This document shows positions 8,639-17,948 of a stretch of 64,000 nt of DNA, piece by piece (position 1 is the first letter of the stretch; each line of letters begins with the position of its first letter). The stretch spans positions 248,001 through 312,000 of the forward strand of contig NZ_JAJPWV010000005.1 of NCBI RefSeq assembly GCF_021215455.1, in the 5' to 3' direction. The notes beneath the pieces were generated by a model that was not told the origin of the DNA, searched no databases, and saw nothing but the letters and a program-made list of their open reading frames with translations. The position numbers were made by a program, and so were the translations under genes. Origin of the DNA: Mucilaginibacter roseus. Lineage in GTDB: Bacteria; Bacteroidota; Bacteroidia; Sphingobacteriales; Sphingobacteriaceae.

Positions 8639-10923
8639 AAAATATTTTAAGAATTGCCCGTATTGAATTAAGCCAGCTATTTCTTTCGCCCGTGGCATGG
8701 ATCGTTCTGCTGGTGTTCCTGGTACAATCAGGATGGGAGTACATGTCCACGCTCGAGCGGTTCGAGCAGGGCCAGCAGATGGGCCAGTCGATGGACGATA
8801 TTACTAACGTCGTTTTCGCAGGCTTCAGGAGCCTGTATCCAAGTATGAAGGATTATCTGTATCTGTACATCCCTCTGCTTACCATGGGCCTCATCAGTCG
8901 TGAAACACATAGCGGCTCCATCAAATTACTTTACTCTTCACCAATCCGCGTGCTCGATATTGTATTGGGCAAGTATATGGCTATAGCCACTTACTGTCTG
9001 CTGCTGATGAGTGTACTGCTGGGTTTGGGTGTAATATCGCTATTCACTATTCAGAATGTTGACTTTACGTTTATACTTTCCGGGCTTATTGGCTTATATC
9101 TGTTGGTATGTGCTTACGCTGCAATTGGACTCTTTATGTCGAGCCTCACCTCTTACCAGGTAGTAGCGGCTATCAGTACGCTGGTTGTGTTGGCTATACT
9201 TAACTTTATAGGTGGCTTATGGCAAAATGTGAACTTTGTAAGGGATATCACCTACTTCCTGTCCATCTCCGGCCGTACCGAAGAAGCGATAAACGGGCTG
9301 CTGGCTTCTAATGACATACTTTACTTCATCATCGTTATTTCGGTTTTCCTGGGGCTTACCTTGCTAAAGCTTCAGTTTGAAAGGCGTACCCTGGCATTGT
9401 CTACCAAAATTTTTAGTTACACGGGCTTTATCGCCGTAATGTTGCTTCTGGGCTATTTGAGTTCGCTGCCGCAGTTCACCGTTTATAAGGACATGACGGC
9501 CAATAATCGGCGTACGCTTACTGAGCCGAGCAGGAAAGTTGTTGATGCATTTAAAGAACCGATAGAGATCACCACTTACGTAAACCTGCTTGATGAAAAT
9601 AATTATTTCGGGATGCCAATGTTTCAAAATCAGGATAAAAAGGTGTTTGATCTGTATTCGCGGTTTATGCCTTACACGCGCCTTAAATATGTTCTATTTT
9701 GGGCAGATGCAGGAAACGAGCGTCTGTATAAAGAGAATCCGGGGCTTAGCCACGAACAGATTGCACGTAAGCTGTCTAAAATAAATGAGCTTGACTTTAA
9801 TACCATTTTAAGGCCGGAGCAGATTAACAAAATAATTGACCTAAAGCCGGAACGATACCGTTCGGTAAGAGTGATCAAGTATTTAAACAAAACCTCACAC
9901 CTCCGGATATATGACGATTTTTTTCGCCAGCCATCAGAAAAAGAGATAACAGCTGCTTTAAAACGCCTTGTTGTGAAGCCTCCAATTGTAGGATTTGCGC
10001 AGGCACACAAAGAACGCAGTATTCTTAAATCCGGAGACAAGGATTACAAGGTATCAACCAATGAAATAACGTTTCGCTACTCCCTCATCAATCAAGGCTT
10101 TGATGTAAAACAGATTTCACTTACCGAGCCTGCCTTGAATACCAAAGCAGACATATTGGTTATAGCCGATCCGGTTTCGGCGTACAGCGCTGGCGAACTT
10201 GCAAACCTGAAAGCGTTTATTGACGCAGGCGGCAATTTGATGATAGCCGCGGAACCCGGATCAGGTTCGAGCACTAATCCTGTTCTGAATTTGGTAAATA
10301 TTAAATTGGAAGATGGATCGCTTGTTCAGGAAAGCAGCAATTTTGAACCCTCGTTTGTGCTAAGCGGGGTAGCCTTAAAAAACTGGACGAGTTTGGTTGG
10401 GCGCAGCAGCTTTACAAAGCTGGATAGTCCGTTTGTTACTACGCCTGGTGCAGCAGCATTAAGCCTTGTTCCGGGAGGAGACTTCGATGCGGAGCCGGTG
10501 CTGGTAACTCAGGCGTCTAACACCTGGCAGATAGCGCAGATAGCACCCGACAAAACCACTGAAATAAAAGACACCCGAAGCAACGATCAGAAAAGATCAT
10601 TCCCGGTATCGTATGCTTTAAAAAGGCGCCAAAACGGCCGCGAGCAGCGCATTTTGGTAGTAGGCGATGCAGATTTTATGAGCAATGCCGAATTGATGCG
10701 TCAATCGCCACGCTCGGTTAACTTTTCTTTTGTAACAGAGCTGTTCGGATGGTTTAGCAACGGGGTGTTCCCGATAGACGTCTCGCGCCCGCAATCAACT
10801 GACACGGTTATCATGACAGATAGTAAGCAGCTTACCATCATACGCTGGTGCTGGATAGGTCTTTTACCGGTGCTGATCATCATCTCCGTTTCAAGCCTGC
10901 TTATTATCAGAAAAAGAAGATAA
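8635..10923 (+). CDS. Fused GldF-GldG type ABC transporter permease
   Basis: This 762-residue protein joins two parts that are separate in Flavobacterium. Residues 1 to about 240 form an ABC-2 type permease with about six membrane helices and the motif SRETHSGSIKLLYSSPI, as in GldF. A further membrane helix near 255-275 leads into a large extracytoplasmic GldG-like domain (about 280-725) with PPIVGFAQAHKE and ADILVIADP, closed by a C-terminal anchor (WCWIGLLPVLIIISVSSLLI) and a basic tail. It pairs with the ATPase encoded just upstream. What it moves is unknown. Its place between SusD and a peptidase suggests handling of the same substrate or export of something made from it, which is inference only. 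Confidence 0.85.
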   Translation: MKNILRIARIELSQLFLSPVAWIVLLVFLVQSGWEYMSTLERFEQGQQMGQSMDDITNVVFAGFRSLYPSMKDYLYLYIPLLTMGLISRETHSGSIKLLYSSPIRVLDIVLGKYMAIATYCLLLMSVLLGLGVISLFTIQNVDFTFILSGLIGLYLLVCAYAAIGLFMSSLTSYQVVAAISTLVVLAILNFIGGLWQNVNFVRDITYFLSISGRTEEAINGLLASNDILYFIIVISVFLGLTLLKLQFERRTLALSTKIFSYTGFIAVMLLLGYLSSLPQFTVYKDMTANNRRTLTEPSRKVVDAFKEPIEITTYVNLLDENNYFGMPMFQNQDKKVFDLYSRFMPYTRLKYVLFWADAGNERLYKENPGLSHEQIARKLSKINELDFNTILRPEQINKIIDLKPERYRSVRVIKYLNKTSHLRIYDDFFRQPSEKEITAALKRLVVKPPIVGFAQAHKERSILKSGDKDYKVSTNEITFRYSLINQGFDVKQISLTEPALNTKADILVIADPVSAYSAGELANLKAFIDAGGNLMIAAEPGSGSSTNPVLNLVNIKLEDGSLVQESSNFEPSFVLSGVALKNWTSLVGRSSFTKLDSPFVTTPGAAALSLVPGGDFDAEPVLVTQASNTWQIAQIAPDKTTEIKDTRSNDQKRSFPVSYALKRRQNGREQRILVVGDADFMSNAELMRQSPRSVNFSFVTELFGWFSNGVFPIDVSRPQSTDTVIMTDSKQLTIIRWCWIGLLPVLIIISVSSLLIIRKRR

Positions 10924-10925
10924 CG

Positions 10926-13718
10926 ATGAAAACATATATCAAAAGCTTGTTGATGGGCATTGCTATGCTGCCATCAACTCAATTGTTCGCACAGGACAAA
11001 TTAATACCCAATGACCCGAGTGTTATTCAGGGAACGCTAAGCAATGGATTTCGTTATTATATCAAACGTAACCTGCAGCCTGCCGGTCGCGCTACGTTAT
11101 ACCTGGTAACCAAGGCCGGTTCCATCCTGGAAAAAGAAAACGAACGTGGCCTTGCTCACTTTATTGAGCACATGAATTTTAACGGAACAAAACATTTTCC
11201 GAAGAATGAGCTCATTAGCTACCTGGAACGCGCCGGTGTACGTTTTGGCGCCGACCTGAATGCCTATACCGCTTATAACGAAACCGTTTACCAGCTACCA
11301 ATACCGACGGATGATAAACAGCTTTGGAAAAATGGCTTGCTGATTATGCACGATTGGGCCAATGGCGCCACTATTAGCGAGCAGGATTTTAATAGTGAGC
11401 GGGGTATTATACTGGAAGAAAAGAGAATGCGGAACAGCGTTAACCAAAAGCTTCAGGATAAATATAACAGTCGGCTGTTTAATCATTCGCACTATGCTGA
11501 CCGCGCCCCTATCGGTACGGAAAATGTGATCCGTAATGCCAACGTAACCATCGCCCGCAATTTTTACAAACGCTGGTACCGGCCCGATCTGCAGGCGCTG
11601 GTTGTGGCGGGCGACATTGACCCCAAACAGGTTGAAAGGGAGATAAAGACTTTGTTTGCTGATCTGCGTAACCCCAAGCCAATGGCAACACGCGGCAACT
11701 ATGCGATCAAGCTACAGGACTCATCGACATTTATAAAACTTAGTGACCCGGAATATGGGCGTTATACTGTTGAGTGGTATTACAAATTTTTGCGCTGGCC
11801 TGTAAAAACCGAAACGCAGTTCAAGAATAGGCTTATACAAAGCCTTGCAAGCAGGCTTATATCAGCCCGTTTCAGAGAGATTGCCGATCGCGAAAAACCT
11901 GCCTATCTGAGTGGTACCGGGGGCATTGGTAGCGTTGTTGAAAATTTAAATGCGCTGCAACTACAATTAGTGCTTAACCCGGAAAGAATTGATGCCGGAA
12001 TAAGATCATTTCTGCTGGAAGTTGAACGCATTCGCCGCTTTGGTTTTACAAACGAAGAACTTGAACGCATAAAAGACCAGGTAATATTAGCGGCAAATAA
12101 CCGCTTAACTGAGCAAGACAAAATAAACTCAACAGAACTGGCCGATGATTATCTTGATCATTTTACCAAAGGCGACAATTATCCATCCCTCGAGTTGCAA
12201 CATGCCTTAACAATAAGTTCGCTAAAAAAAATTACCGCAAGGGATATTAATAAACAGCTAAACAGTTTGTTTGCTTCAAAAGACCGCGCTGTTATTGTAT
12301 TAGGCCCAACATCCGGCTTAAATAAATTACCCGGCGAGCAACAATTACAGGCATGGGAAAAAGAAGCAGCAACGGCGGCAGATATTAAACCCTATCAATC
12401 CGCGGCCATTGCAAAAAGCCTGATGACGGCGTTACCGTCGCCAGGCAAAATCATTGCGGAAAGCGGGCCTGATAATGCCGGTGTAACTAAATGGACGCTG
12501 TCCAACGGTGCCGTTGTGTACTTCAAACCCACAAAATTTAAAAACGACGAAATATTATTTTCAGCATTCCGCAGCGGCGGTTCCGCGGCATTCAGCCTTG
12601 ACGATAGCTATTCCGTTAAGAACGCTACGGCTTTTATAACAAGCAGTGGTGTTGACAAATTCAGCGCAAGCCAGTTGGCACAATTACTCAACGATAAGGA
12701 TATGCAAGTGAGGCCTTATATATCTGATCGTTATGAGGGATTCAGGGGCATAAGTTCACAGAAGGATCTTTCGGCAGCGCTGTCACTTACCCATCTTTAC
12801 ATGACTCGGCCACGGTTAGACACCGCCACTTTTTCGCGGATCATAGAGCAATCAAGGGCAGCCTTCCGCAACCGGGTGGCTGATCCGTCGCGCGATTTAA
12901 CAGATACAATAACGTATGTGTTATCCAATTATCATCCGCGCCGTAAACCTATGGCACTTGCTGATTTTGATAAGATTGATTCGGCTAAGATACTTGCATC
13001 ATTCAGGGAGCGGTTTTCAAACGCTGCCGAATTTAAATTCATTTTTACCGGCAACTTAAATGCGGACACGCTCAGGAAATTAGTTACCACCTACATTGGC
13101 AGTTTGCCTGCAAATAAACCACTGGCACCGGCGGCCGACCTGAATATACGGGTACCTGAAGGGCTTATACGTAAAGACCTGAAAGGCGGAAACGACAAGA
13201 AAGCTTCGGTACAATTGGTTATCAGCAACAAATTTACCTATAACGCCAAAAATGTACTTTACCTTGATTTATTGCGTGCTGCTTTGGAATTCCGTTTACT
13301 TGGCAGGTTACGTGAGAAAGAGGGTGGAATATACTCGCCTAGGGTAATGGTTAGCCCGGTAAAACGACCGGTAAATTTTTATGCTTTCACCATTGCATTT
13401 GAGTGTGACCCTGAACGTATGGAAGGCCTGATTCAAGCTACTCGCGAGGAAATTGATAATCTCGCTAAGTCGGGCGTAACGGCTGACGAATTGCAGAAAT
13501 TCATTGCCGAAGAAACACGCTCGTACGAGTTAAATATAAAAAATAACGCCTATTGGCAACAGTACATACAGCAACAGCTCATGGATGATGAGCCGGTTAC
13601 TGACCTTTTAAATTATAAAGAAGACCTGCAAAAGCTAAATATAAGCGAAAGCCGGTCTGCCGCGACTGAATGTCTTTCACGTAAAAATGAAATACTGTTC
13701 ACCCAAAGCCCAAAGTAA
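10926..13718 (+). CDS. M16-family zinc peptidase (pitrilysin/insulinase type), secreted
   Basis: The ATG at 10926, three bases after the permease stop, gives a clear signal peptide (MKTYIKSLLMGIAMLPSTQLFAQ), so the 78 bases of open frame upstream are not used. The 930-residue protein carries the inverted zinc motif HFIEH at 78-82, with the third zinc ligand expected at Glu158 in SERGIILEEKR. The N-terminal catalytic half (about 30-480) and the inactive-like C-terminal half (about 490-925), with the usual R/Y region near SPRVMVSPV, form the two clamshell halves. M16 enzymes cut peptides small enough to fit their chamber. The signal peptide puts it in the periplasm, where it could trim imported oligopeptides. 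Confidence 0.93.
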   Translation: MKTYIKSLLMGIAMLPSTQLFAQDKLIPNDPSVIQGTLSNGFRYYIKRNLQPAGRATLYLVTKAGSILEKENERGLAHFIEHMNFNGTKHFPKNELISYLERAGVRFGADLNAYTAYNETVYQLPIPTDDKQLWKNGLLIMHDWANGATISEQDFNSERGIILEEKRMRNSVNQKLQDKYNSRLFNHSHYADRAPIGTENVIRNANVTIARNFYKRWYRPDLQALVVAGDIDPKQVEREIKTLFADLRNPKPMATRGNYAIKLQDSSTFIKLSDPEYGRYTVEWYYKFLRWPVKTETQFKNRLIQSLASRLISARFREIADREKPAYLSGTGGIGSVVENLNALQLQLVLNPERIDAGIRSFLLEVERIRRFGFTNEELERIKDQVILAANNRLTEQDKINSTELADDYLDHFTKGDNYPSLELQHALTISSLKKITARDINKQLNSLFASKDRAVIVLGPTSGLNKLPGEQQLQAWEKEAATAADIKPYQSAAIAKSLMTALPSPGKIIAESGPDNAGVTKWTLSNGAVVYFKPTKFKNDEILFSAFRSGGSAAFSLDDSYSVKNATAFITSSGVDKFSASQLAQLLNDKDMQVRPYISDRYEGFRGISSQKDLSAALSLTHLYMTRPRLDTATFSRIIEQSRAAFRNRVADPSRDLTDTITYVLSNYHPRRKPMALADFDKIDSAKILASFRERFSNAAEFKFIFTGNLNADTLRKLVTTYIGSLPANKPLAPAADLNIRVPEGLIRKDLKGGNDKKASVQLVISNKFTYNAKNVLYLDLLRAALEFRLLGRLREKEGGIYSPRVMVSPVKRPVNFYAFTIAFECDPERMEGLIQATREEIDNLAKSGVTADELQKFIAEETRSYELNIKNNAYWQQYIQQQLMDDEPVTDLLNYKEDLQKLNISESRSAATECLSRKNEILFTQSPK

Positions 13719-13749
13719 CTTCATTCGTTCTGATTAGTTAATAGGATCT

Positions 13750-13777
13750 ACACCGGCGGTATGAAGGCCGCCGGTGT
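13750..13777 (+). terminator. Hairpin ending the sigma/SusCD/ABC/peptidase cluster
   Basis: A perfect 10-bp GC-rich stem (ACACCGGCGG with CCGCCGGTGT) around an 8-base loop sits 31 bases after the peptidase stop. Only a short T stretch follows (TTTC), so termination strength is uncertain, but it marks the end of the co-directional run. Confidence 0.65.
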
Positions 13778-14127
13778 TTCGTGAAATAAGCAGTTTTAAC
13801 GTACGTTTTGTAGCAAAACGACCAGCATAAAATGAGGAATAGTATATGGTATCATACTTTTCAAGAAATTGATTAATATATTATGAAACCTTATGCAAAA
13901 TAAAATGTGCTCTTGACCCCACATTTTTTACGAACGGCTACGAGTGTTCCCTGAGTGTGTTTCCAACATACCCCTTTCTCAGTAAGCCTCTCTTTTAAAG
14001 AATAGGAACCACCTGTTCTACAAAGACAGTTAAGAGCTCCAGTCCAGAATCAGGCACTACGCTGAATCTTTTTCAGTTCATACCTCAAACCATAGTTAGA
14101 ATTTATCTGCAATCTGCTCAGGTGTAA
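13778..14127. other. 350-base gene-poor stretch
   Basis: I see no intact gene. A short minus-strand frame with sequence NQLPSHFLVTPEQIADKF ends with a stop near 14104, next to the broken catalase, and may be debris of a neighbouring gene. A 7-bp hairpin (CGTTTTG-TAG-CAAAACG) lies at 13804-13820 without a T-tract. Nothing else is supportable. Confidence 0.4.
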
Positions 14128-14466
14128 CTAAAAAATGCGATGGTAATTGATTGGCCTATGGGCCAATATGTCCGTAATTGAAAAAACTTTCGAGGCTAAA
14201 TCATATGCGTATTTTGATCGCATATCATTGTAACTGGAATGTGTAAACTTAAGCCTGGCGGCTAAGCCAGATGACAACACATGCCGCGGATCGACGCCAC
14301 CCAATATGCTGCTTACTATCTGACTTTCGCCCGCAACTTTATCTTTCAGCTCTTGAGTAGCCCCTTCAAGATTAAGTGCCACGGCTGTGCTCAGCATTTC
14401 AATGTGCGATATTTCTTCAGTACCGGTATCCACTAAGGTTAAACAGCTTTCATCGAAAAAAATCAT
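14128..14466 (-). pseudogene. Truncated manganese catalase remnant
   Basis: The first two thirds of this 112-residue frame match the core of non-haem manganese catalases: TGTEEISHIEMLSTAVALN carries the E-x2-H metal-ligand pattern and is followed by NLEGATQELKD and VDPRHVLSSGL. Family members are close to 300 residues. Here the N-terminal 60 or so residues with the first glutamate ligand are missing, the sequence after LSSGL no longer resembles the family, and the C-terminal ligands are absent. The frame begins 36 bases beyond the end of the FAD/Rieske gene on the same strand, so it was probably the last gene of that operon. I call it non-functional. Confidence 0.7.
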
Positions 14467-14502
14467 TTAATAGCGGTGTGATTAATCTGTTATTAGTAGT
14501 AA

Positions 14503-16047
14503 TTATTGCTTATTAAAAAATGATTGAAGTGGTTGCCGGGCAGGACCGGTAATTACCGCACCATTAATATCATAACGGGCACCGTGGCAAGGGCAATCCC
14601 AACTTTTTTCAGCGGCATTCCAGTTTACAAAGCATTTCATATGTGTGCATACCGGACTCAGTGCATGCACTATACCTTGTTCATCTTTATAAGCGGCAAT
14701 TTTTTCATCATTATATTCTATAACCTGGCCGGTACCCGGCTGCAATTCGCTTAACGATTCTATTTCTTCTAATCCAAACCGGTCAGCTACAAAGTGGTAA
14801 GCCACATCTGCGTTTTCTTTCACAAACTCGGTAAATCCATCCACCGGCTTTAAGCGTTTAGTGCTCATTAAGTCAGCCAACTGGTTTTCTTTACCTAACA
14901 CCAAATCAGCCAGTATATCTCCGCTGATACTACCCAGCATCATACCGTTACCGTTGTAACCTGTAGCGCACCAAATACCATCGGGTTGCATAGGTACTTG
15001 CCCTACATACGGCAATCCGTCGGCCGGTACATAGTATTGTGATGACCATCTGTATTTGACTTCCTGTATCTTAAAATATTTATTTACATAATCTTCGAGA
15101 TCAGCTAACACAGCCTCCGGATCTTCATGACCGGTTTTATGATCATTACCACCAACTAACAATAATTTTTCACCATCTATAATATGCGACCTGAAGTAGT
15201 GATATGGCTCCTGTAAATCATAAACTAAAGCATCCGGACAATCCTGATCGCTCTCAAGCTTCGCGGCTATAACATAGCTACGGTATGGCGCGCAGCGCAT
15301 GTTGAACACATTAATTCCCGGTGGCATGTGCGTAGCATATATAACATTTTCAGTCTGAACAGTTGCCTCGTTTAACTTAACGGTATGCAAGCCATCTTTG
15401 CTTTCAATATTATCTATAAAGGTATTGGTGAGTATTACACCGCCTGCCTTAACATATTCATTTGCCAGGGCAGTTAGATATTTAAGCGGATGAAATTGCG
15501 CCTGCCCGGGAAACTCAGCGGCTTTTAAATAAGATACAGGGATAGGCACATTTTGTGTGTATCTAACTGGTACGCGTACTTGCTGCGCGCCATCGACAAC
15601 ATCATCCAGTGCTTTTATCTGTTGTTCATCTTCGGCATATAAATACCCTGGCTTTTCTTCATAATCACAGTCAATATTATAGTTGGATACGTTGGTTTTA
15701 ATAATTTGAAAACCACCATTCACCGCATCAGCAAATAATTGGGCACCGCTTTCACCAAATGCTTGTTTCGCTTCAGTATAAGTGGTATCAGCGAACGTGT
15801 TAATGTGCGCGCTGGTACCGCCGGTTGTACCGTAACCTATGTTATATGCTTCGGCTATTAGTGTTTTTTTGCCTGCCTGCTGCAACTTTAACGCAGCTGT
15901 TAACCCGGTAATGCCTGCGCCAATTATAAGGCAATCATATATAACCGCCTCACTTAAATTTATATTATCGGTAGGGGCAGCATTTAACTTTTGCCATGGA
16001 CTCGCTTGGTAACCATCTCTGCTAAAAGGTTCTTTTAGAATTTGCAT
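14503..16047 (-). CDS. FAD-dependent oxidoreductase with C-terminal Rieske domain
   Basis: The 514-residue protein is a two-domain fusion. Residues 37 to about 410 form a DAO-type FAD domain with the dinucleotide-binding motif GAGITG at 43-48 and a second typical segment WCATGYNGNGMMLG near the C-terminal side. Residues about 425-512 form a Rieske [2Fe-2S] domain with CTH and CPCH ligand motifs about 17 residues apart. No signal peptide is visible, so it should be cytoplasmic. The substrate is unknown; fusions of this type occur in many soil bacteria and are often annotated simply as FAD-dependent oxidoreductase. It is downstream of an alcohol dehydrogenase (45-base gap) in a leftward redox gene set. 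Confidence 0.88.
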   Translation of the reverse strand: MQILKEPFSRDGYQASPWQKLNAAPTDNINLSEAVIYDCLIIGAGITGLTAALKLQQAGKKTLIAEAYNIGYGTTGGTSAHINTFADTTYTEAKQAFGESGAQLFADAVNGGFQIIKTNVSNYNIDCDYEEKPGYLYAEDEQQIKALDDVVDGAQQVRVPVRYTQNVPIPVSYLKAAEFPGQAQFHPLKYLTALANEYVKAGGVILTNTFIDNIESKDGLHTVKLNEATVQTENVIYATHMPPGINVFNMRCAPYRSYVIAAKLESDQDCPDALVYDLQEPYHYFRSHIIDGEKLLLVGGNDHKTGHEDPEAVLADLEDYVNKYFKIQEVKYRWSSQYYVPADGLPYVGQVPMQPDGIWCATGYNGNGMMLGSISGDILADLVLGKENQLADLMSTKRLKPVDGFTEFVKENADVAYHFVADRFGLEEIESLSELQPGTGQVIEYNDEKIAAYKDEQGIVHALSPVCTHMKCFVNWNAAEKSWDCPCHGARYDINGAVITGPARQPLQSFFNKQ

Positions 16048-16092
16048 ATCTTCAATATTTATTAATCCTAATATTACGTATTGTATAGATTA

Positions 16093-17145
16093 TTAAACCT
16101 GCAAGGCCACAAACACGGCACCGCTGTTTTCTTTATCCTGCGCTGTTTCAAAAGCCTGGTTAATATCATCAAGCTTAAATGTGTGCGTTATCATTTTTTT
16201 GACGTTGATTTTGCCCTTAGCCAGCAAATCAAGGCATAGCTTCATTTCTGAGTGTATATCCCAAAAAGCATAGCTGGCGCTTGGTATAATTTTTATTTCG
16301 GCCATTTGGATATGTTGCCAGGGCAATGGTATAGCTATATCGCCCGCATCAAATCCACCAACTACTACCACCTTGCCACTTACCCGTACATAGGAAATTG
16401 CCTGCGGTAATGTTTGAGGCATTGATGGGCCACCTGCACACTCAAAAACAATGTCAGCCCCTTTACCATCAGTAAAACCCATTATTTTTTTGTGCGCGTC
16501 TCCTGTTTTAGAATTGATCACCAAATCTGCTCCCAACTCCTGCGCTATTTTGAGTGACGAGTCAACCACATCCACAATGGCAACATCAGCACCGCTTAGT
16601 TTGGCAAGTTGCAGTTGCGCAAGCCCTATAGGGCCCGCTCCTATTATAACCACCGTATCATTTACCTTAATGCCGCTTAACTGTATAGCGTGCATGGATA
16701 CCGAAAAGGTATCCAACACCGCTGCCTCCTCAAAACTTACATGGTCGGGTAGTAAATGCATCTTTTCTGCCGGCCCTATCAGGTATTCAGCAAAGGATCG
16801 TGATAACGTCTTGGTTCTTACGGCGTACAAGTTTGGGCACACGTTATATTGCTGCACCCTGCACCAATCGCAGGTACCGTCACCCAATAAAGTTTCAACA
16901 ACTACACGGTCGCCGGGCTTCACACTCGTAACTTTGCTGCCTACTTCAACCACTTCTCCGGCAAGTTCATGCCCCATTACTTCGTGGCGAAACTCGGGCT
17001 CATCCTTTTTCCAATGCCGCAAATCGGTACCACAAATGCCTGTCACCTTTATTTTAACCAAAACCCATTCAGGGTGAGGAATTTCAGGCGTATTTATTTC
17101 TTCTACGTCAAATTTTCCTTCTCTATTTTTTAAGGCTGCTTTCAT
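16093..17145 (-). CDS. Zinc-dependent alcohol/polyol dehydrogenase (MDR family)
   Basis: At 350 residues this is a standard medium-chain dehydrogenase. The catalytic-zinc region CGTDLRHW and GHELAGEVVEVG are present near residues 39-75. The structural-zinc lobe CDWCRVQQYNVC has three clear cysteines, and the NAD-binding motif VVIIGAGPIGLAQLQLA lies near 170. It resembles threonine or sorbitol dehydrogenases (Tdh/GutB type), but the exact substrate cannot be fixed from the sequence. It belongs to the leftward redox set and is 27 bases from the next small gene upstream. Confidence 0.88.
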   Translation of the reverse strand: MKAALKNREGKFDVEEINTPEIPHPEWVLVKIKVTGICGTDLRHWKKDEPEFRHEVMGHELAGEVVEVGSKVTSVKPGDRVVVETLLGDGTCDWCRVQQYNVCPNLYAVRTKTLSRSFAEYLIGPAEKMHLLPDHVSFEEAAVLDTFSVSMHAIQLSGIKVNDTVVIIGAGPIGLAQLQLAKLSGADVAIVDVVDSSLKIAQELGADLVINSKTGDAHKKIMGFTDGKGADIVFECAGGPSMPQTLPQAISYVRVSGKVVVVGGFDAGDIAIPLPWQHIQMAEIKIIPSASYAFWDIHSEMKLCLDLLAKGKINVKKMITHTFKLDDINQAFETAQDKENSGAVFVALQV

Positions 17146-17172
17146 TAAATATTATGAGTGTACTTATGATAC

Positions 17173-17451
17173 TTAGTTAATGCTGTCAATATAATCGCTG
17201 ATACCCCGGCCTATCTTTTCCGCTGCCTCTTCATCCAGCGCGCCATCCTGCTGTTCCCAGCATTCTGGCTCGTCGCAGGTTTTAGTCATGGTGCATAAAT
17301 GCTCGTCGCCTGCTACCACAATAAAGGTATCATCACATGGTATAACCAAAATGTTAACATAATCGCCGGAATCGTACAGGTCAACCTCAATATGAAAAGC
17401 TTCCTGTGGTGTTAAACTCTCCTGATAATCAAGCGCATCTTCGTCTATCAT
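17173..17451 (-). CDS. Small acidic protein of unknown function
   Basis: The 92-residue product is strongly acidic and has no signal peptide or membrane segment. It is part of a tightly packed leftward run, 27 bases from the dehydrogenase on one side and 26 bases from another small gene on the other, and its ATG follows an AAATT context like its neighbours. Two cysteine-containing spots (HLCTMTKTCDEPECWEQ) could bind metal, but this is only a suggestion. I do not recognise a family. Confidence 0.7.
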   Translation of the reverse strand: MIDEDALDYQESLTPQEAFHIEVDLYDSGDYVNILVIPCDDTFIVVAGDEHLCTMTKTCDEPECWEQQDGALDEEAAEKIGRGISDYIDSIN

Positions 17452-17477
17452 AATTTATACGTTAAAGCAATCTATCA

Positions 17478-17672
17478 TTAATTACCCTCTGATTTAGTAA
17501 CATCAGAATCAGCCGGTTCAACTTCATCGGGCGTGTTGCCATACCCATTATTTTGATGGGTACCTGTGGCTTTACCAGCATTCTCAGCATTTGTTAATCC
17601 CTGTTGATCTGTTACATTTTCATCCTGATCATCACCATTTTGCGAAACTTCAGGGTTTGTTATACCATCCAT
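17478..17672 (-). CDS. Small hydrophilic, probably disordered protein
   Basis: The 64-residue protein is rich in Asp, Glu, Asn, Gly and Gln, has no hydrophobic core and is likely unstructured. Its composition resembles that of the small proteins at 17708 and 20602 in the same region, and such hydrophilic proteins often accompany stress genes, although no hydrophilin or LEA repeat is evident. The spacing within the operon supports it being real. Family unknown. Confidence 0.6.
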   Translation of the reverse strand: MDGITNPEVSQNGDDQDENVTDQQGLTNAENAGKATGTHQNNGYGNTPDEVEPADSDVTKSEGN

Positions 17673-17707
17673 AAGTCAAGTAATTAAATTAACATTTACC
17701 CCATTGA

Positions 17708-17926
17708 TTAGTGGTTTGCTTCATTATCTCCGGTATCCTTAGCCGGTGATGAATTGAATAGCGTATCCGTACCCGCACCACCATTCATTGTAGTATCGTT
17801 TCCGGTACCTACACCGCCATTAGCGGTATCAATTTGATTGGTATCGGTACCATTTTTATCATTTTCTGAGCCGCATGACGCCAGCATCCCGGCAGAAAGC
17901 ATGGTTATAAAAAAGTATTTTTTCAT
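17708..17926 (-). CDS. Small lipoprotein, unknown function
   Basis: This 72-residue protein has a clear lipoprotein signal with lipobox LASC (cysteine near residue 18), followed by a low-complexity Gly/Asn/Thr/Asp-rich mature part with the repeated pattern NGG(V/A)GTxxD. It resembles the 79-residue lipoprotein at 20336 in design: short lipobox signal and hydrophilic tail. The mature part is too simple to suggest an activity. It lies between the disordered protein and the 160-residue gene of the same run. Confidence 0.72.
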   Translation of the reverse strand: MKKYFFITMLSAGMLASCGSENDKNGTDTNQIDTANGGVGTGNDTTMNGGAGTDTLFNSSPAKDTGDNEANH

Positions 17927-17948
17927 GATCAGATGATTTTATTTGCGA

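Noticed and set aside
10848..10925. Upstream extension of the M16 peptidase frame.
   Set aside because: It overlaps the permease gene and would hide the signal peptide that begins at 10926.
13804..13820. 7-bp hairpin CGTTTTG-TAG-CAAAACG.
   Set aside because: No T-tract or neighbouring gene end gives it a role.
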